From: Bacteriovoracaceae bacterium
GTDB taxonomy: Bacteria > Bdellovibrionota > Bacteriovoracia > Bacteriovoracales > Bacteriovoracaceae
Reading direction: 5' to 3'
DNA length: 14,785 bases
Assembly (NCBI GenBank): GCA_018060635.1
Contig: JAGOVR010000026.1
Location: 1-14,785 of the forward strand
The position numbers and the translations under genes are program-made. Of the stretch, positions 7,033 to 13,582 are shown piece by piece. Each line of letters begins with the position of its first letter. Position 1 is the first letter of the stretch. The notes under the pieces were generated by a model. That model saw only the letters and a program-made list of their open reading frames with translations. It was not told the DNA's origin and ran no database searches.

Positions 7033-7806
7033 ATGGAACTTTTAGTTGAAAATTTAGGCATTACTTTTGGAGGACTCAAAGCTGTTCAAAATTTAAACTT
7101 TAAAGTCAAACCTCAAAGTATTTTTGGTCTTATTGGCCCTAATGGAGCTGGGAAGACAACTGTTTTTAACCTTCTCACAGGTGTGTATAAACCTTCTACG
7201 GGAAAAATACTTCTGCATAATAAAGAAATTAAAAACAAAAAGCCTTTTCAAATTACCAGCATGGGACTCGCCCGAACATTTCAAAATATTCGCCTGTTTA
7301 AAAATCTATCTCTTCTAGATAATCTACTTATTGCTATTGACCAGTGTCCCTCTAGTAAAAAATACTCTCTGCTTCCTACTATTTTTAGACCTAAAAAACT
7401 TTTAGCCTATGAAGAAATTAAAAAAAATCAGTGCTTAGAAATTTTAAAAATTTTCCATATGGAGGAAGATGCCTTAATGCTTGCTAAAAATCTTCCCTAC
7501 GGAAAACAACGTAAATTAGAAATTGCTCGTGCTATTGCTACAGGAGCAAAAATTATTCTTTTGGATGAGCCCGCGGCGGGACTTAATATGCAAGAAACTA
7601 AAGATCTTATGGATACTCTACGCTTTATTCGAGAAAAATTTAAAATGACAATCCTCTTAATTGAACATGACATGAAAATGGTTATGAATTTATGTGAACA
7701 TATTGTTGTTCTAGACTATGGAGAAAAAATTGCAGAGGGAAACCCTTTAGAAATAAAACAAAATCCTAAAGTTATTGAGGCCTATTTAGGAATAAAACAT
7801 GAATAA
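7033..7806 (+). CDS. livG: Branched-chain amino acid type ABC transporter ATP-binding protein LivG
   Basis: A 257-residue cytoplasmic ATPase that powers the importer together with LivF. Walker A is GPNGAGKTT at residues 35-43, the Q-loop is at TFQN (about 82-85), the signature region is LPYGKQRKLEIARA at 154-167, Walker B is IILLDEP at 174-180 and the switch histidine is in LIEHDM (His212). The signature lacks the textbook LSGGQ but YGxQRxLEIAR is the normal LivG form, so this is not a defect. The C-terminal EAYLG motif is also typical. It overlaps livF by 8 nt (ATGAATAA arrangement), which implies coupled translation. Confidence 0.95.
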   Translation: MELLVENLGITFGGLKAVQNLNFKVKPQSIFGLIGPNGAGKTTVFNLLTGVYKPSTGKILLHNKEIKNKKPFQITSMGLARTFQNIRLFKNLSLLDNLLIAIDQCPSSKKYSLLPTIFRPKKLLAYEEIKKNQCLEILKIFHMEEDALMLAKNLPYGKQRKLEIARAIATGAKIILLDEPAAGLNMQETKDLMDTLRFIREKFKMTILLIEHDMKMVMNLCEHIVVLDYGEKIAEGNPLEIKQNPKVIEAYLGIKHE

Positions 7807-8512
7807 CGCCTTACTTTCAGTTAAAAATATTTGCGTTTCCTATGGAGCTATCTCTGCTGTAAAAGATATTACCTTCCAAGTAAATAAAGGAGAAATTGTA
7901 AGTCTTATTGGCAGTAACGGTGCAGGAAAAACCACTGTTCTTAAAACGATCTCAGGTATTTTAAGACCTATGCAAGGGCATATAGAATTTGCAAATAAAG
8001 AAATCACTTATTTATCTCCACACCTCATTGTTAAACAAGGTTTAAGTCACGTTCCAGAAGGGCGAGGTATCTTTCTTAACCTCTCTGTGAAAGAAAATTT
8101 AGATTTAGGAGCCTGGAATTTTAAGGGAACACCTAGTCAAAAAGATTTAGATTATGTTTTCTCTCTCTTCCCAAGACTTTATGAAAGAAAACAACAAAAT
8201 GCAGGGACTCTCTCAGGTGGTGAGCAACAAATGCTAGCGATAGCTCGTGCCCTCATGGCCCATCCCACGCTTCTTATTTTAGATGAACCTAGCCTAGGCC
8301 TTGCCCCCCAAATGATTGATAAAATCTTTGAAATTATTGTGAAAATCAATAAAGAAGGACAAAGCATTCTATTGGTCGAACAAAATGCCTATCAAGCTTT
8401 AAATATTGCCCATATAGGAATTGTTTTAGAAACAGGAAGTATTACTGCCATAGAGCAAGCAAAAACCCTCTTGCAATCCGAACATATTAAAAATGCTTAT
8501 CTTGGGGGATAG
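7799..8512 (+). CDS. livF: Branched-chain amino acid type ABC transporter ATP-binding protein LivF
   Basis: The second ATPase of the importer, 237 residues, usual length. Walker A is GSNGAGKTT at 38-46 (family more often GANGAGKTT), followed by HVPEGRGIF, the signature LSGGEQQ at 138-144, and Walker B LLILDEP ending at residue 164. The switch position reads LLVEQN, with Gln196 where most ABC ATPases have His; this is the usual LivF form. ATG at 7799 lies inside the end of livG. It closes the liv operon. No intrinsic terminator with a T-tract follows; the next 66 bases hold the TTGCAA repeat. Confidence 0.95.
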   Translation: MNNALLSVKNICVSYGAISAVKDITFQVNKGEIVSLIGSNGAGKTTVLKTISGILRPMQGHIEFANKEITYLSPHLIVKQGLSHVPEGRGIFLNLSVKENLDLGAWNFKGTPSQKDLDYVFSLFPRLYERKQQNAGTLSGGEQQMLAIARALMAHPTLLILDEPSLGLAPQMIDKIFEIIVKINKEGQSILLVEQNAYQALNIAHIGIVLETGSITAIEQAKTLLQSEHIKNAYLGG

Positions 8513-8514
8513 AC

Positions 8515-8529
8515 TCTATTCTAAATAGA
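8515..8529. repeat. Small inverted repeat after livF
   Basis: TCTATT and AATAGA flank CTA just after the livF stop codon. The stem is 6 bp and AT-rich and no T-run follows, so it is unlikely to end transcription by itself. It is recorded because the gap holds a second, stronger repeat next to it. Confidence 0.4.
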
Positions 8530-8539
8530 TTAAAACCTT

Positions 8540-8571
8540 GTTGCAAAAATCTTTGCAACACAACGTTGCAA
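8540..8571. repeat. Triple TTGCAA repeat with an 8-bp inverted repeat
   Basis: TTGCAA, itself a palindrome, occurs at 8541-8546, 8553-8558 and 8566-8571, spaced 12 and 13 bp. The first two form a perfect 8-bp inverted repeat, GTTGCAAA (8540-8547) and TTTGCAAC (8552-8559), around AATC; the third is in GTTGCAAA (8565-8572), a direct repeat of the first. There is no T-run, so a classic terminator is not supported. The block ends just upstream of the TIGR02147 gene, so an operator, possibly for that regulator itself, is a reasonable but unproven reading. Confidence 0.7.
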
Positions 8572-8578
8572 AACTATC

Positions 8579-9385
8579 TTGCTACATTGTGCCAATTGGA
8601 CTATTTTCCCCTTTGTGAATGATTATAAATATTATGTTGATCTCTTGAATAATGAGCTTCGAAAGAGGAGTAAACAAAATCCTCAATATTCTATGCGTGC
8701 TTTTGCCGCAAATCTTAATATTCACCCTGCTAGTCTAAGTTCTATCCTCAAAGGAAAAAGGAAAGTTCCTACTAAAAGACTTTTTGATATTTGTAAATAT
8801 CTCAAACTTAAAGGTAATGACCGTGAAGCCTTTATCTTAAGTAGTAGTGAAAAAGTAACATCTCTTAGAAATATCAAAGTAAATATAAGAAATTCAAAAC
8901 AGCTAGATGATTCTTACAATGAAATCATTACGGACTGGGAATATTATGCTTTTTTAAATTTAATTAAGCTTAAAAATTTTAAAAATGATTTAGATTGGAT
9001 TGCAGGTAAATTAGATATTACCAAAAAAAGAGCAGAGGATGTTATTAATAAACTTATTGAAAAAAAATTAGTTGAAAAAAATGAGAAAGGTGATTTTGTT
9101 CGCACCTGTGAATTACTTTCCACAAAAGATGGAATCCCTTCTAATGTTTTGAGATCACGAAATAAAAAATTATTAACATTAGCTTTAAAAAAAATTGATA
9201 AAGTAGACCTTGATTTGAGAAGTTATTCTTCAATAGTTATGCCTATTAATAGAAAAAAAATTAAAGAAGCTAAAATTATTATTGAGGAGTTTAAACAAAA
9301 GCTCTGCTTCCTTCTAGATGAAAATAGCACTGACATATACCTTTGTGGTATTCAACTTATCCCATTAACTAAAATAGATTATTAA
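8579..9385 (+). CDS. TIGR02147/DUF4423-type HTH protein, probable regulator
   Basis: A 268-residue protein resembling the TIGR02147 family, which is expanded in Bdellovibrio-like bacteria and Fibrobacter and is poorly characterised. The N-terminus IFPFVNDYKYYVDLLNNEL matches the usual IFxFxDYRxFL opening; residues about 38-78 (YSMRAFAANLNIHPASLSSI, then LKGKRKVPTKRLFDICKYLKL) form a Cro/XRE-like helix-turn-helix; residues about 115-170 look like a second winged helix (LDWIAGKLDITKKRAEDVINKL), followed by the family's C-terminal region ending in YLCGIQLIPLTK. Start is uncertain: TTG at 8579 keeps the full family opening but has no ribosome binding site; GTG at 8615 would remove part of it. The triple TTGCAA repeat lies directly upstream. 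It is followed 17 nt later by a small secreted-protein gene, probably in the same transcript. DNA binding is inferred. Confidence 0.8.
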   Translation: MLHCANWTIFPFVNDYKYYVDLLNNELRKRSKQNPQYSMRAFAANLNIHPASLSSILKGKRKVPTKRLFDICKYLKLKGNDREAFILSSSEKVTSLRNIKVNIRNSKQLDDSYNEIITDWEYYAFLNLIKLKNFKNDLDWIAGKLDITKKRAEDVINKLIEKKLVEKNEKGDFVRTCELLSTKDGIPSNVLRSRNKKLLTLALKKIDKVDLDLRSYSSIVMPINRKKIKEAKIIIEEFKQKLCFLLDENSTDIYLCGIQLIPLTKIDY

Positions 9386-9402
9386 TAAAAAAAGGATAAA
9401 AA

Positions 9403-9720
9403 ATGAAAAATTTGTGGATTATTTTTATTTTGACAGCACTATCAACAGTAGCTATCGCAGGAAAAGATAACAATATTTTCCTCCCTGGTGGAGGTGGAGG
9501 CGACACTGCTGGCGACGGTTGCCCTAGAGAAATAACTCCAAAAGAAGGCGCAATCCTTTCTGCAGTCCCTGCGGGAAAAATTACTTTAGAAAATGGAACT
9601 TCTTACCCTGTGTTTAAAGCTGAAAATAAACTTCTTTTTACAGTTACTGCTGATGGTGGAATTCATTTTCTAGATATTTCTAATGAAAATAATTCTTACG
9701 AATATAACGAATCAAATTAA
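9403..9720 (+). CDS. Small secreted glycine-rich protein, unknown function
   Basis: A 105-residue protein with a signal peptide (MKNLWIIFILTALSTVAIA, cleavage after residue 19). The mature part opens with a flexible LPGGGGGDTAGDG stretch, then one Cys (in GDGCPRE), then a compact region (ITLENGTSYPVFKAENKLLFTVTADGGIHFLDISNE) that looks beta-rich, and an acidic polar tail. A good AAAGGA ribosome binding site precedes the ATG. I do not recognise a family. Its position 17 nt after the TIGR02147 gene suggests coexpression, and small exported proteins next to such regulators would fit an envelope role, but that is inference. Its TAA is only 2 nt from the convergent mnmE stop codon, leaving no room for a separate terminator. 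Confidence 0.65.
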   Translation: MKNLWIIFILTALSTVAIAGKDNNIFLPGGGGGDTAGDGCPREITPKEGAILSAVPAGKITLENGTSYPVFKAENKLLFTVTADGGIHFLDISNENNSYEYNESN

Positions 9721-9722
9721 AG

Positions 9723-11069
9723 TTACTTTCCGATACAAAATCGGCTGAATACTTCAGTCAAAACATCTTCTGCGTTAATGACACCCACTAAGGCGTAGAT
9801 GTTTTGACTGATTATTTGAAGTTCTGAAGAAAGAATTGCTACATCTGATTCTCTCTTATGAAGATCTGTGAAAGAAGACCAATCTTTAAAAATATCCTCA
9901 ATCACTTTTTTATGACGGCCTAATAAAATAGGCTCATCCTTATTTAAATTTTTATATTTATTTAAAATAAATTCTTCAACTTTAGCTAAATCGGAAAGAG
10001 AACAAGTTGTTAAATCCATATCTATAGTAGGCACTGTAGGTGAAAAAAATTTCCTTTTTTCTGCAAAGGCCTTTTGATCTTTGTGCGTAAAAATAACCAG
10101 ATCTGGATTTTCTAAAATCAAATCATCTTGAGATAAAAAAGGATTGATAACTAAAATCTTAAAAAAAGCATGAGTTGTTTTCTCCTGCCCCTTTTTAATT
10201 CCAGCTTGCTCAATGCTATCTTCTGCTTTCCTGATACCTGCTGTATCAATGAGAGTAAACTTAACACCTTCTATAAAATAAGCTTCACTTATATAGTCTC
10301 TGGTAGTTCCTGCTTGAGGAGAAACAATGGCCCTGTCATGAGATAAGAATGCATTAAAAAGAGAACTCTTCCCAGCGTTAGTCTCTCCCATTAAAATAAT
10401 TTCTGGAGATAAAATTTGTGCTACATCGCCTTTCGTTTTTTTATAAAGAAATTGTATGATGTTTGAAAAATCTAAAATAGCTTCTTGTAAATATTTCTGA
10501 GCTGTGTGTTCTCCCACATCATCTGCAAAATCAATATGCAGTTCTAATGCTGTTTTAACTTTTAAAAAACTTTCATGAACTTTTTTATAAAGAGAATGTA
10601 ACTCTCCTCGTAGTAAAGATTGTCCCTGATTAAGAGTGAGTGAACTGGTGGCGTGTAAAAGAAGATCTAAACCTTCCACTTGTGATAAAGACATCTTATT
10701 ATTTCTAAGAGCACGGTACGTAAACTCTCCTCCTTGCGCTTCTCTAAAACTAAAATCATGCGTAAAACGATTTATAATAGAAGACACACTTAAGGGATTC
10801 CCATGCACCGAAAGTTCTAAAATATTTTCACCATTATAACTTTCAGGTGCCTTAAAAAAAGTAATAAGTCCTTCATCTAAAATATTTTCTTTACCTAAAA
10901 TTTTAGAGAAATAAACTTTTTTAGGTTCTACCGAGTTTAAATCTAGAGAAAAAGCCTGCTGTAAATTACTCAGATCTTCAAACCCACTCAGTCTGATAAC
11001 AGCTAAAGCGCAGGGTTTCTCTATATTGGTACTGCAAGTAATAATAGGGTCATTGGATAAAAATTTCAT
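9723..11069 (-). CDS. mnmE: tRNA modification GTPase MnmE (TrmE)
   Basis: MnmE is the GTPase that binds methylene-THF and, with MnmG, modifies U34 of tRNAs reading split codon boxes. I start at ATG 11069 (448 aa) rather than TTG 11081 because MKFLSNDPIITCST matches the family opening; neither has a clear ribosome binding site. The N-terminal THF domain holds ALAVIRLSG (21-29) and GGEFTYRALRNNKMSLSQVE. The G domain has G1 GETNAGKSS at 228-236, TTRD at 255-258, DTAG at 275-278, and THKD at 328-331 in the G4 position, where NKxD is usual. The C-terminal FCIGK (444-448) preserves the catalytic CxGK motif. It follows yidC by 25 nt; no jag gene lies between them as is often the case. Confidence 0.95.
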   Translation of the reverse strand: MKFLSNDPIITCSTNIEKPCALAVIRLSGFEDLSNLQQAFSLDLNSVEPKKVYFSKILGKENILDEGLITFFKAPESYNGENILELSVHGNPLSVSSIINRFTHDFSFREAQGGEFTYRALRNNKMSLSQVEGLDLLLHATSSLTLNQGQSLLRGELHSLYKKVHESFLKVKTALELHIDFADDVGEHTAQKYLQEAILDFSNIIQFLYKKTKGDVAQILSPEIILMGETNAGKSSLFNAFLSHDRAIVSPQAGTTRDYISEAYFIEGVKFTLIDTAGIRKAEDSIEQAGIKKGQEKTTHAFFKILVINPFLSQDDLILENPDLVIFTHKDQKAFAEKRKFFSPTVPTIDMDLTTCSLSDLAKVEEFILNKYKNLNKDEPILLGRHKKVIEDIFKDWSSFTDLHKRESDVAILSSELQIISQNIYALVGVINAEDVLTEVFSRFCIGK

Positions 11070-11094
11070 AATTTTTAACAACGAAATTTAATAC

Positions 11095-12552
11095 CTATGC
11101 AGATTTAGATTTAAACACATACATCTGTTGCGCAATTCCAAGCATAGTCGAAACAAAAATGTAGAGATTAAGCCCCGCTGGTAGATCTTTCATAATAAAA
11201 GTAAATATCAGAGGCAAAAACATCATCATTTTTTTCTGAATAGGATCCGCACTTGGAGAGGGAGTAAATTTCTGTTGTAAGAACATAGAAATCCCCATAA
11301 GAACAGGTAAAATATAGATCGGATCTTTAATGCTAAGATCATGAATCCAAAAAATAAAAGGAGCACCCACAAGTTCTACAGCTTCTGAAAGCATACGATA
11401 AAAAGCAAAGAAAATAGGAAGCTGTAATAATAAGGGAAGACATCCACTAATAGGATTAGCTCCTGCTTTTTTAAAAAGTTGCATGGTTTCTTGTTGTACA
11501 CGTTGCGGATTATCTTTAAATTTTTCCTTGATTTTTTTAAGCTCAGGTTGAATCTCTTGCATTTTTTTCATGCTTTTAAAAGATTTGTACTGCAAAGGAA
11601 AAGTTAAAAGACGAATCAGAATTGTTAATAAAATAATCGCCACCCCATAATTAGGAATCATTTTATAAAAAAACTGCAAAGCTCTTAAAATAGGCACGGC
11701 TATGACTGAAAAGAGACCAAAATCTACTGAAAGATTTAGGTTATGACCCAAAGAACTTAACTTATCATAATCTTTTTTAGTAAAAACAAAAAATCCACTA
11801 AAACTGGTTTTAGCTTCATTTAGTTTTATAATCATCTTACCTTGCTCTGTAGTCTCCACATGAACATTTTGTTTTTCCGCAAAATCCATAACAAACAAAT
11901 GATAATGGAAATCAATTCCTGCCCAGTGAAAAGTATCATCCATAACTTCTGCATCTTTTACTTCTATTTTTTTAAGTTTATTAGAAAGAATAGCAAAATG
12001 ACGAAGTTGATTATTTTCTAATTTTTTAGGTGTAGAATTAAAAACAAAAACAAATTTTACAGCATCTGCTGAAGTAAACTGATAACTTAATTTTCCTTTC
12101 TCATCTAATGAAAAAAGAATGCTTAAATTTTTAGCTGAATTAACTAATTTTATTTCTTTTTCACTTACTTGTTGTATTTCAAAAGAAACCGCTTCGTATC
12201 CTGTCGCCGTCCCTAGCATAATTTGAAAAGGATTAGGTGAACCGACGATAGATTCAAAATCAAACTTTTCTTCTGTATTAATAGCTTTTGTGATTTCTCC
12301 TAAATTATTAATAAAAAAACTGTGGCCTGCATTTTTTAGCTCATAAACAACTAAAGGTGCATTCAAAAGAGGTTGTGTCTTTTCTTCTATTAAAGGAGCT
12401 TTCGCTACTTCTGCCTCACTGGGAGTCACTGTTTGAACAGTGGGTGAAACAGGATTTGATGACTTAGGAGCGGCAAAAAAATACTGCCAACCAAAAAGAA
12501 TGACTCCTGATAAAACCACAAATAAAAACATCTTCTTTTGTTCTTCGCTCAT
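11095..12552 (-). CDS. yidC: Membrane protein insertase YidC
   Basis: YidC inserts and folds inner-membrane proteins, alone or with SecYEG. At 485 residues with one N-terminal transmembrane helix (about 7-26), a periplasmic beta-rich domain (to about residue 275) and the conserved five-helix core, it has the Gram-negative layout, a little shorter than E. coli's 548. The core shows VAIILLTILIRLLTFPLQ, whose Arg corresponds to the conserved charge in the hydrophilic groove, then a cytoplasmic helical hairpin (KSMKKMQEIQPELKKIKEKF), and AGANPISGCLPLLLQLPIFFAFYRML. GAGGAG precedes the ATG. It lies 19 nt downstream of yidD. Confidence 0.96.
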   Translation of the reverse strand: MSEEQKKMFLFVVLSGVILFGWQYFFAAPKSSNPVSPTVQTVTPSEAEVAKAPLIEEKTQPLLNAPLVVYELKNAGHSFFINNLGEITKAINTEEKFDFESIVGSPNPFQIMLGTATGYEAVSFEIQQVSEKEIKLVNSAKNLSILFSLDEKGKLSYQFTSADAVKFVFVFNSTPKKLENNQLRHFAILSNKLKKIEVKDAEVMDDTFHWAGIDFHYHLFVMDFAEKQNVHVETTEQGKMIIKLNEAKTSFSGFFVFTKKDYDKLSSLGHNLNLSVDFGLFSVIAVPILRALQFFYKMIPNYGVAIILLTILIRLLTFPLQYKSFKSMKKMQEIQPELKKIKEKFKDNPQRVQQETMQLFKKAGANPISGCLPLLLQLPIFFAFYRMLSEAVELVGAPFIFWIHDLSIKDPIYILPVLMGISMFLQQKFTPSPSADPIQKKMMMFLPLIFTFIMKDLPAGLNLYIFVSTMLGIAQQMYVFKSKSA

Positions 12553-12571
12553 TTAAATACTCCTCACCAAA

Positions 12572-12805
12572 CTATGGATGGTAATTTTTTTTTCCTAGAG
12601 GCACGGGATCTTCTCCAAATTTTCCCCAAGGATGACAGCTTAAAAGACGTTTTATTGAATACCACAAGGCCTTAAAAAAAGAAAATTTTTCAAAGCATTC
12701 CATGGCATAACGAGAACAAGTAGGATCAAAACGACAATTTTTTCCAAAAAAAGGGGATAAAAATATCTGATAAATCCTAATTAAAATTTTGACTAATTTA
12801 TTCAT
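12572..12805 (-). CDS. yidD: Membrane protein insertion efficiency factor YidD
   Basis: A 77-residue peripheral inner-membrane protein that assists YidC-dependent insertion. The family signature is intact: LIRIYQIFLSPFFGKNCRF, then DPTCSRYAMECFEKF, then LLSCHPWGKFGEDPVP, including the three conserved cysteines (C24, C30, C57). The N-terminal helix is amphipathic. It overlaps rnpA by 8 nt, a common arrangement that couples their translation. Length is normal for the family. Confidence 0.94.
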   Translation of the reverse strand: MNKLVKILIRIYQIFLSPFFGKNCRFDPTCSRYAMECFEKFSFFKALWYSIKRLLSCHPWGKFGEDPVPLGKKNYHP

Positions 12806-13175
12806 TCTTTTTAGCTATCCTTTCCCCTAAAATAAAAAAAGACTCCTTCACCTTTATATCCCAGAAAGGCAAATCTTCCTTAAGAGGAGGATGCACCACC
12901 ATTAAAATATCTAAACCTAAATTTTTAAAAGAAGATTGTCTAAAAAGCTCTTTTAAAATTCTTTTAAGACGATTTCTCTTGTGAGAGTCAGCTGTTTTAG
13001 CTGAAATACTGATACCAATACGAGTGAGAGAGCTTAAAGGATCTTTGGATTTTTTATAATAGAAAGACAGGAAAGGAGTTCTTGTAACCAAACTTCCTTT
13101 CTTCAAGTACTCAAAGTCTTTAGCGGTAAGTAAACGAGATTCTTTCTTAAAAAAAGCCCTCTCAGGTTTTTTCAT
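12798..13175 (-). CDS. rnpA: Ribonuclease P protein component
   Basis: RnpA binds the RNase P RNA and helps 5' processing of tRNA precursors. The 125-residue product carries the family's RNR motif, HKRNRLKRILKELFRQ (RNR at residues 67-69), preceded by RIGISISAKTADS (family RxGxxVSKKxGxAVxRN), and a C-terminal LDILMVVHPP strand. The N-terminal LTAKDFEYLKKG is also typical. It follows rpmH by 21 nt and overlaps yidD; both are likely transcribed from the promoter upstream of rpmH. ATG at 13175 is the only good start. Confidence 0.95.
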   Translation of the reverse strand: MKKPERAFFKKESRLLTAKDFEYLKKGSLVTRTPFLSFYYKKSKDPLSSLTRIGISISAKTADSHKRNRLKRILKELFRQSSFKNLGLDILMVVHPPLKEDLPFWDIKVKESFFILGERIAKKNE

Positions 13176-13196
13176 AGAGAAAGTATCCAGAAATTT

Positions 13197-13346
13197 TTAC
13201 TTAGTTCCGGTTTTAACTGTAAGTTGATGACGACCTTTAGCTCTGCGATTTTGAATAACTTTTGAACCACTTGCTGTGGACATTCTTTTCAAAAATCCGT
13301 GAGATTTTAGTCTTTTTAATTTTTTTGGCTGCCAAGTTCTTTTCAT
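13197..13346 (-). CDS. rpmH: 50S ribosomal protein L34
   Basis: A 49-residue basic protein that I translated by hand because of its size. It starts MKRTWQPKKLKRLKSHGF and ends NRRAKGRHQLTVKTGTK, matching L34 (E. coli MKRTFQPSVLKRNRSHGF...) along its whole length, with three or so extra C-terminal residues. It is the first gene of the rpmH-rnpA-yidD-yidC-mnmE run and directly faces dnaA across the intergenic region, the classic bacterial arrangement. The ribosome binding site is weak (GGGA before a T-run). Confidence 0.96.
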   Translation of the reverse strand: MKRTWQPKKLKRLKSHGFLKRMSTASGSKVIQNRRAKGRHQLTVKTGTK

Positions 13347-13384
13347 AAAAAAATCCCAAATTTATTATTTAGTTTTCTTCCTTC

Positions 13385-13413
13385 TTAATACATATTATTT
13401 AGAAGAAGGTCAA
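13385..13413 (-). promoter_or_regulatory. Promoter of rpmH-rnpA-yidD-yidC-mnmE
   Basis: On the minus strand TTGACC (13413-13408), a 17-nt spacer and TATTAA (13390-13385) make a good sigma70-type promoter with an A/T-rich upstream stretch. The leader to rpmH would be about 30-35 nt. A 7-bp inverted repeat, CCTTCTT (13380-13386) and AAGAAGG (13403-13409), brackets the spacer and could be an operator, but that is speculative. Confidence 0.65.
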
Positions 13414-13482
13414 CTTTTTCAACAAAACAAATTTAAAAAAAACATATTCTAATCATTTCCTGAAAACAAACAAAGAAAGCTA

Positions 13483-13511
13483 TTGAAAAAAATCAATTCA
13501 TCCGCTAAATC
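13483..13511 (+). promoter_or_regulatory. Weak candidate promoter for dnaA
   Basis: TTGAAA (13483-13488), 17 nt, then TAAATC (13506-13511) is the best spaced pair I can see ahead of dnaA, but the -10 matches at only three positions. It would give a leader of about 65 nt. The -35 overlaps a DnaA-box-like sequence, which would suit autoregulation if either were real. Confidence 0.25.
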
Positions 13512-13582
13512 TAACTCCCTCTAAAGTTATTCCTCTCGTTAAAAAATGTTTGTTACGGTGGAATTGAATTACAAGGTTGTTA

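Larger units (their letters stand above)
13347..13582. other. rpmH-dnaA intergenic region, candidate part of oriC
   Basis: This 236-nt gap separates divergent rpmH and dnaA, the usual place for all or part of oriC. It is very AT-rich (notably 13425-13465). I found no perfect DnaA box (TTATCCACA or TTWTNCACA). The nearest are TTTTCAACA at 13416-13424 (one mismatch to TTWTNCACA) and its inverted partner TTTTCAATA on the minus strand at 13489-13481 (two mismatches). ATTATTTAG occurs twice, at 13364 and 13394. The real origin could instead lie after dnaA, outside the window. Confidence 0.45.

Noticed and set aside
7093..7318. Short open frames inside livG on both strands
   Set aside because: livG has complete ABC motifs throughout this stretch; these frames have no independent support.
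8179..8367. Minus-strand open frame opposite livF
   Set aside because: Overlaps the signature and Walker B region of livF; no support of its own.
8540..8559. Possible rho-independent terminator after livF
   Set aside because: The 8-bp stem is perfect, but no T-run follows on either strand and GC content is low; treated as a repeat instead.
3413..9720. Mobile element carrying the liv cluster
   Set aside because: No transposase, integrase, terminal inverted repeats or target-site duplication could be found at the boundaries.
10636..10839. Plus-strand open frame inside mnmE
   Set aside because: Shadow of the conserved MnmE N-terminal domain.
13268..13282. ATGTCCACA (minus strand) in rpmH as a DnaA box
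   Set aside because: Two mismatches to TTWTNCACA and located in coding sequence; not convincing.
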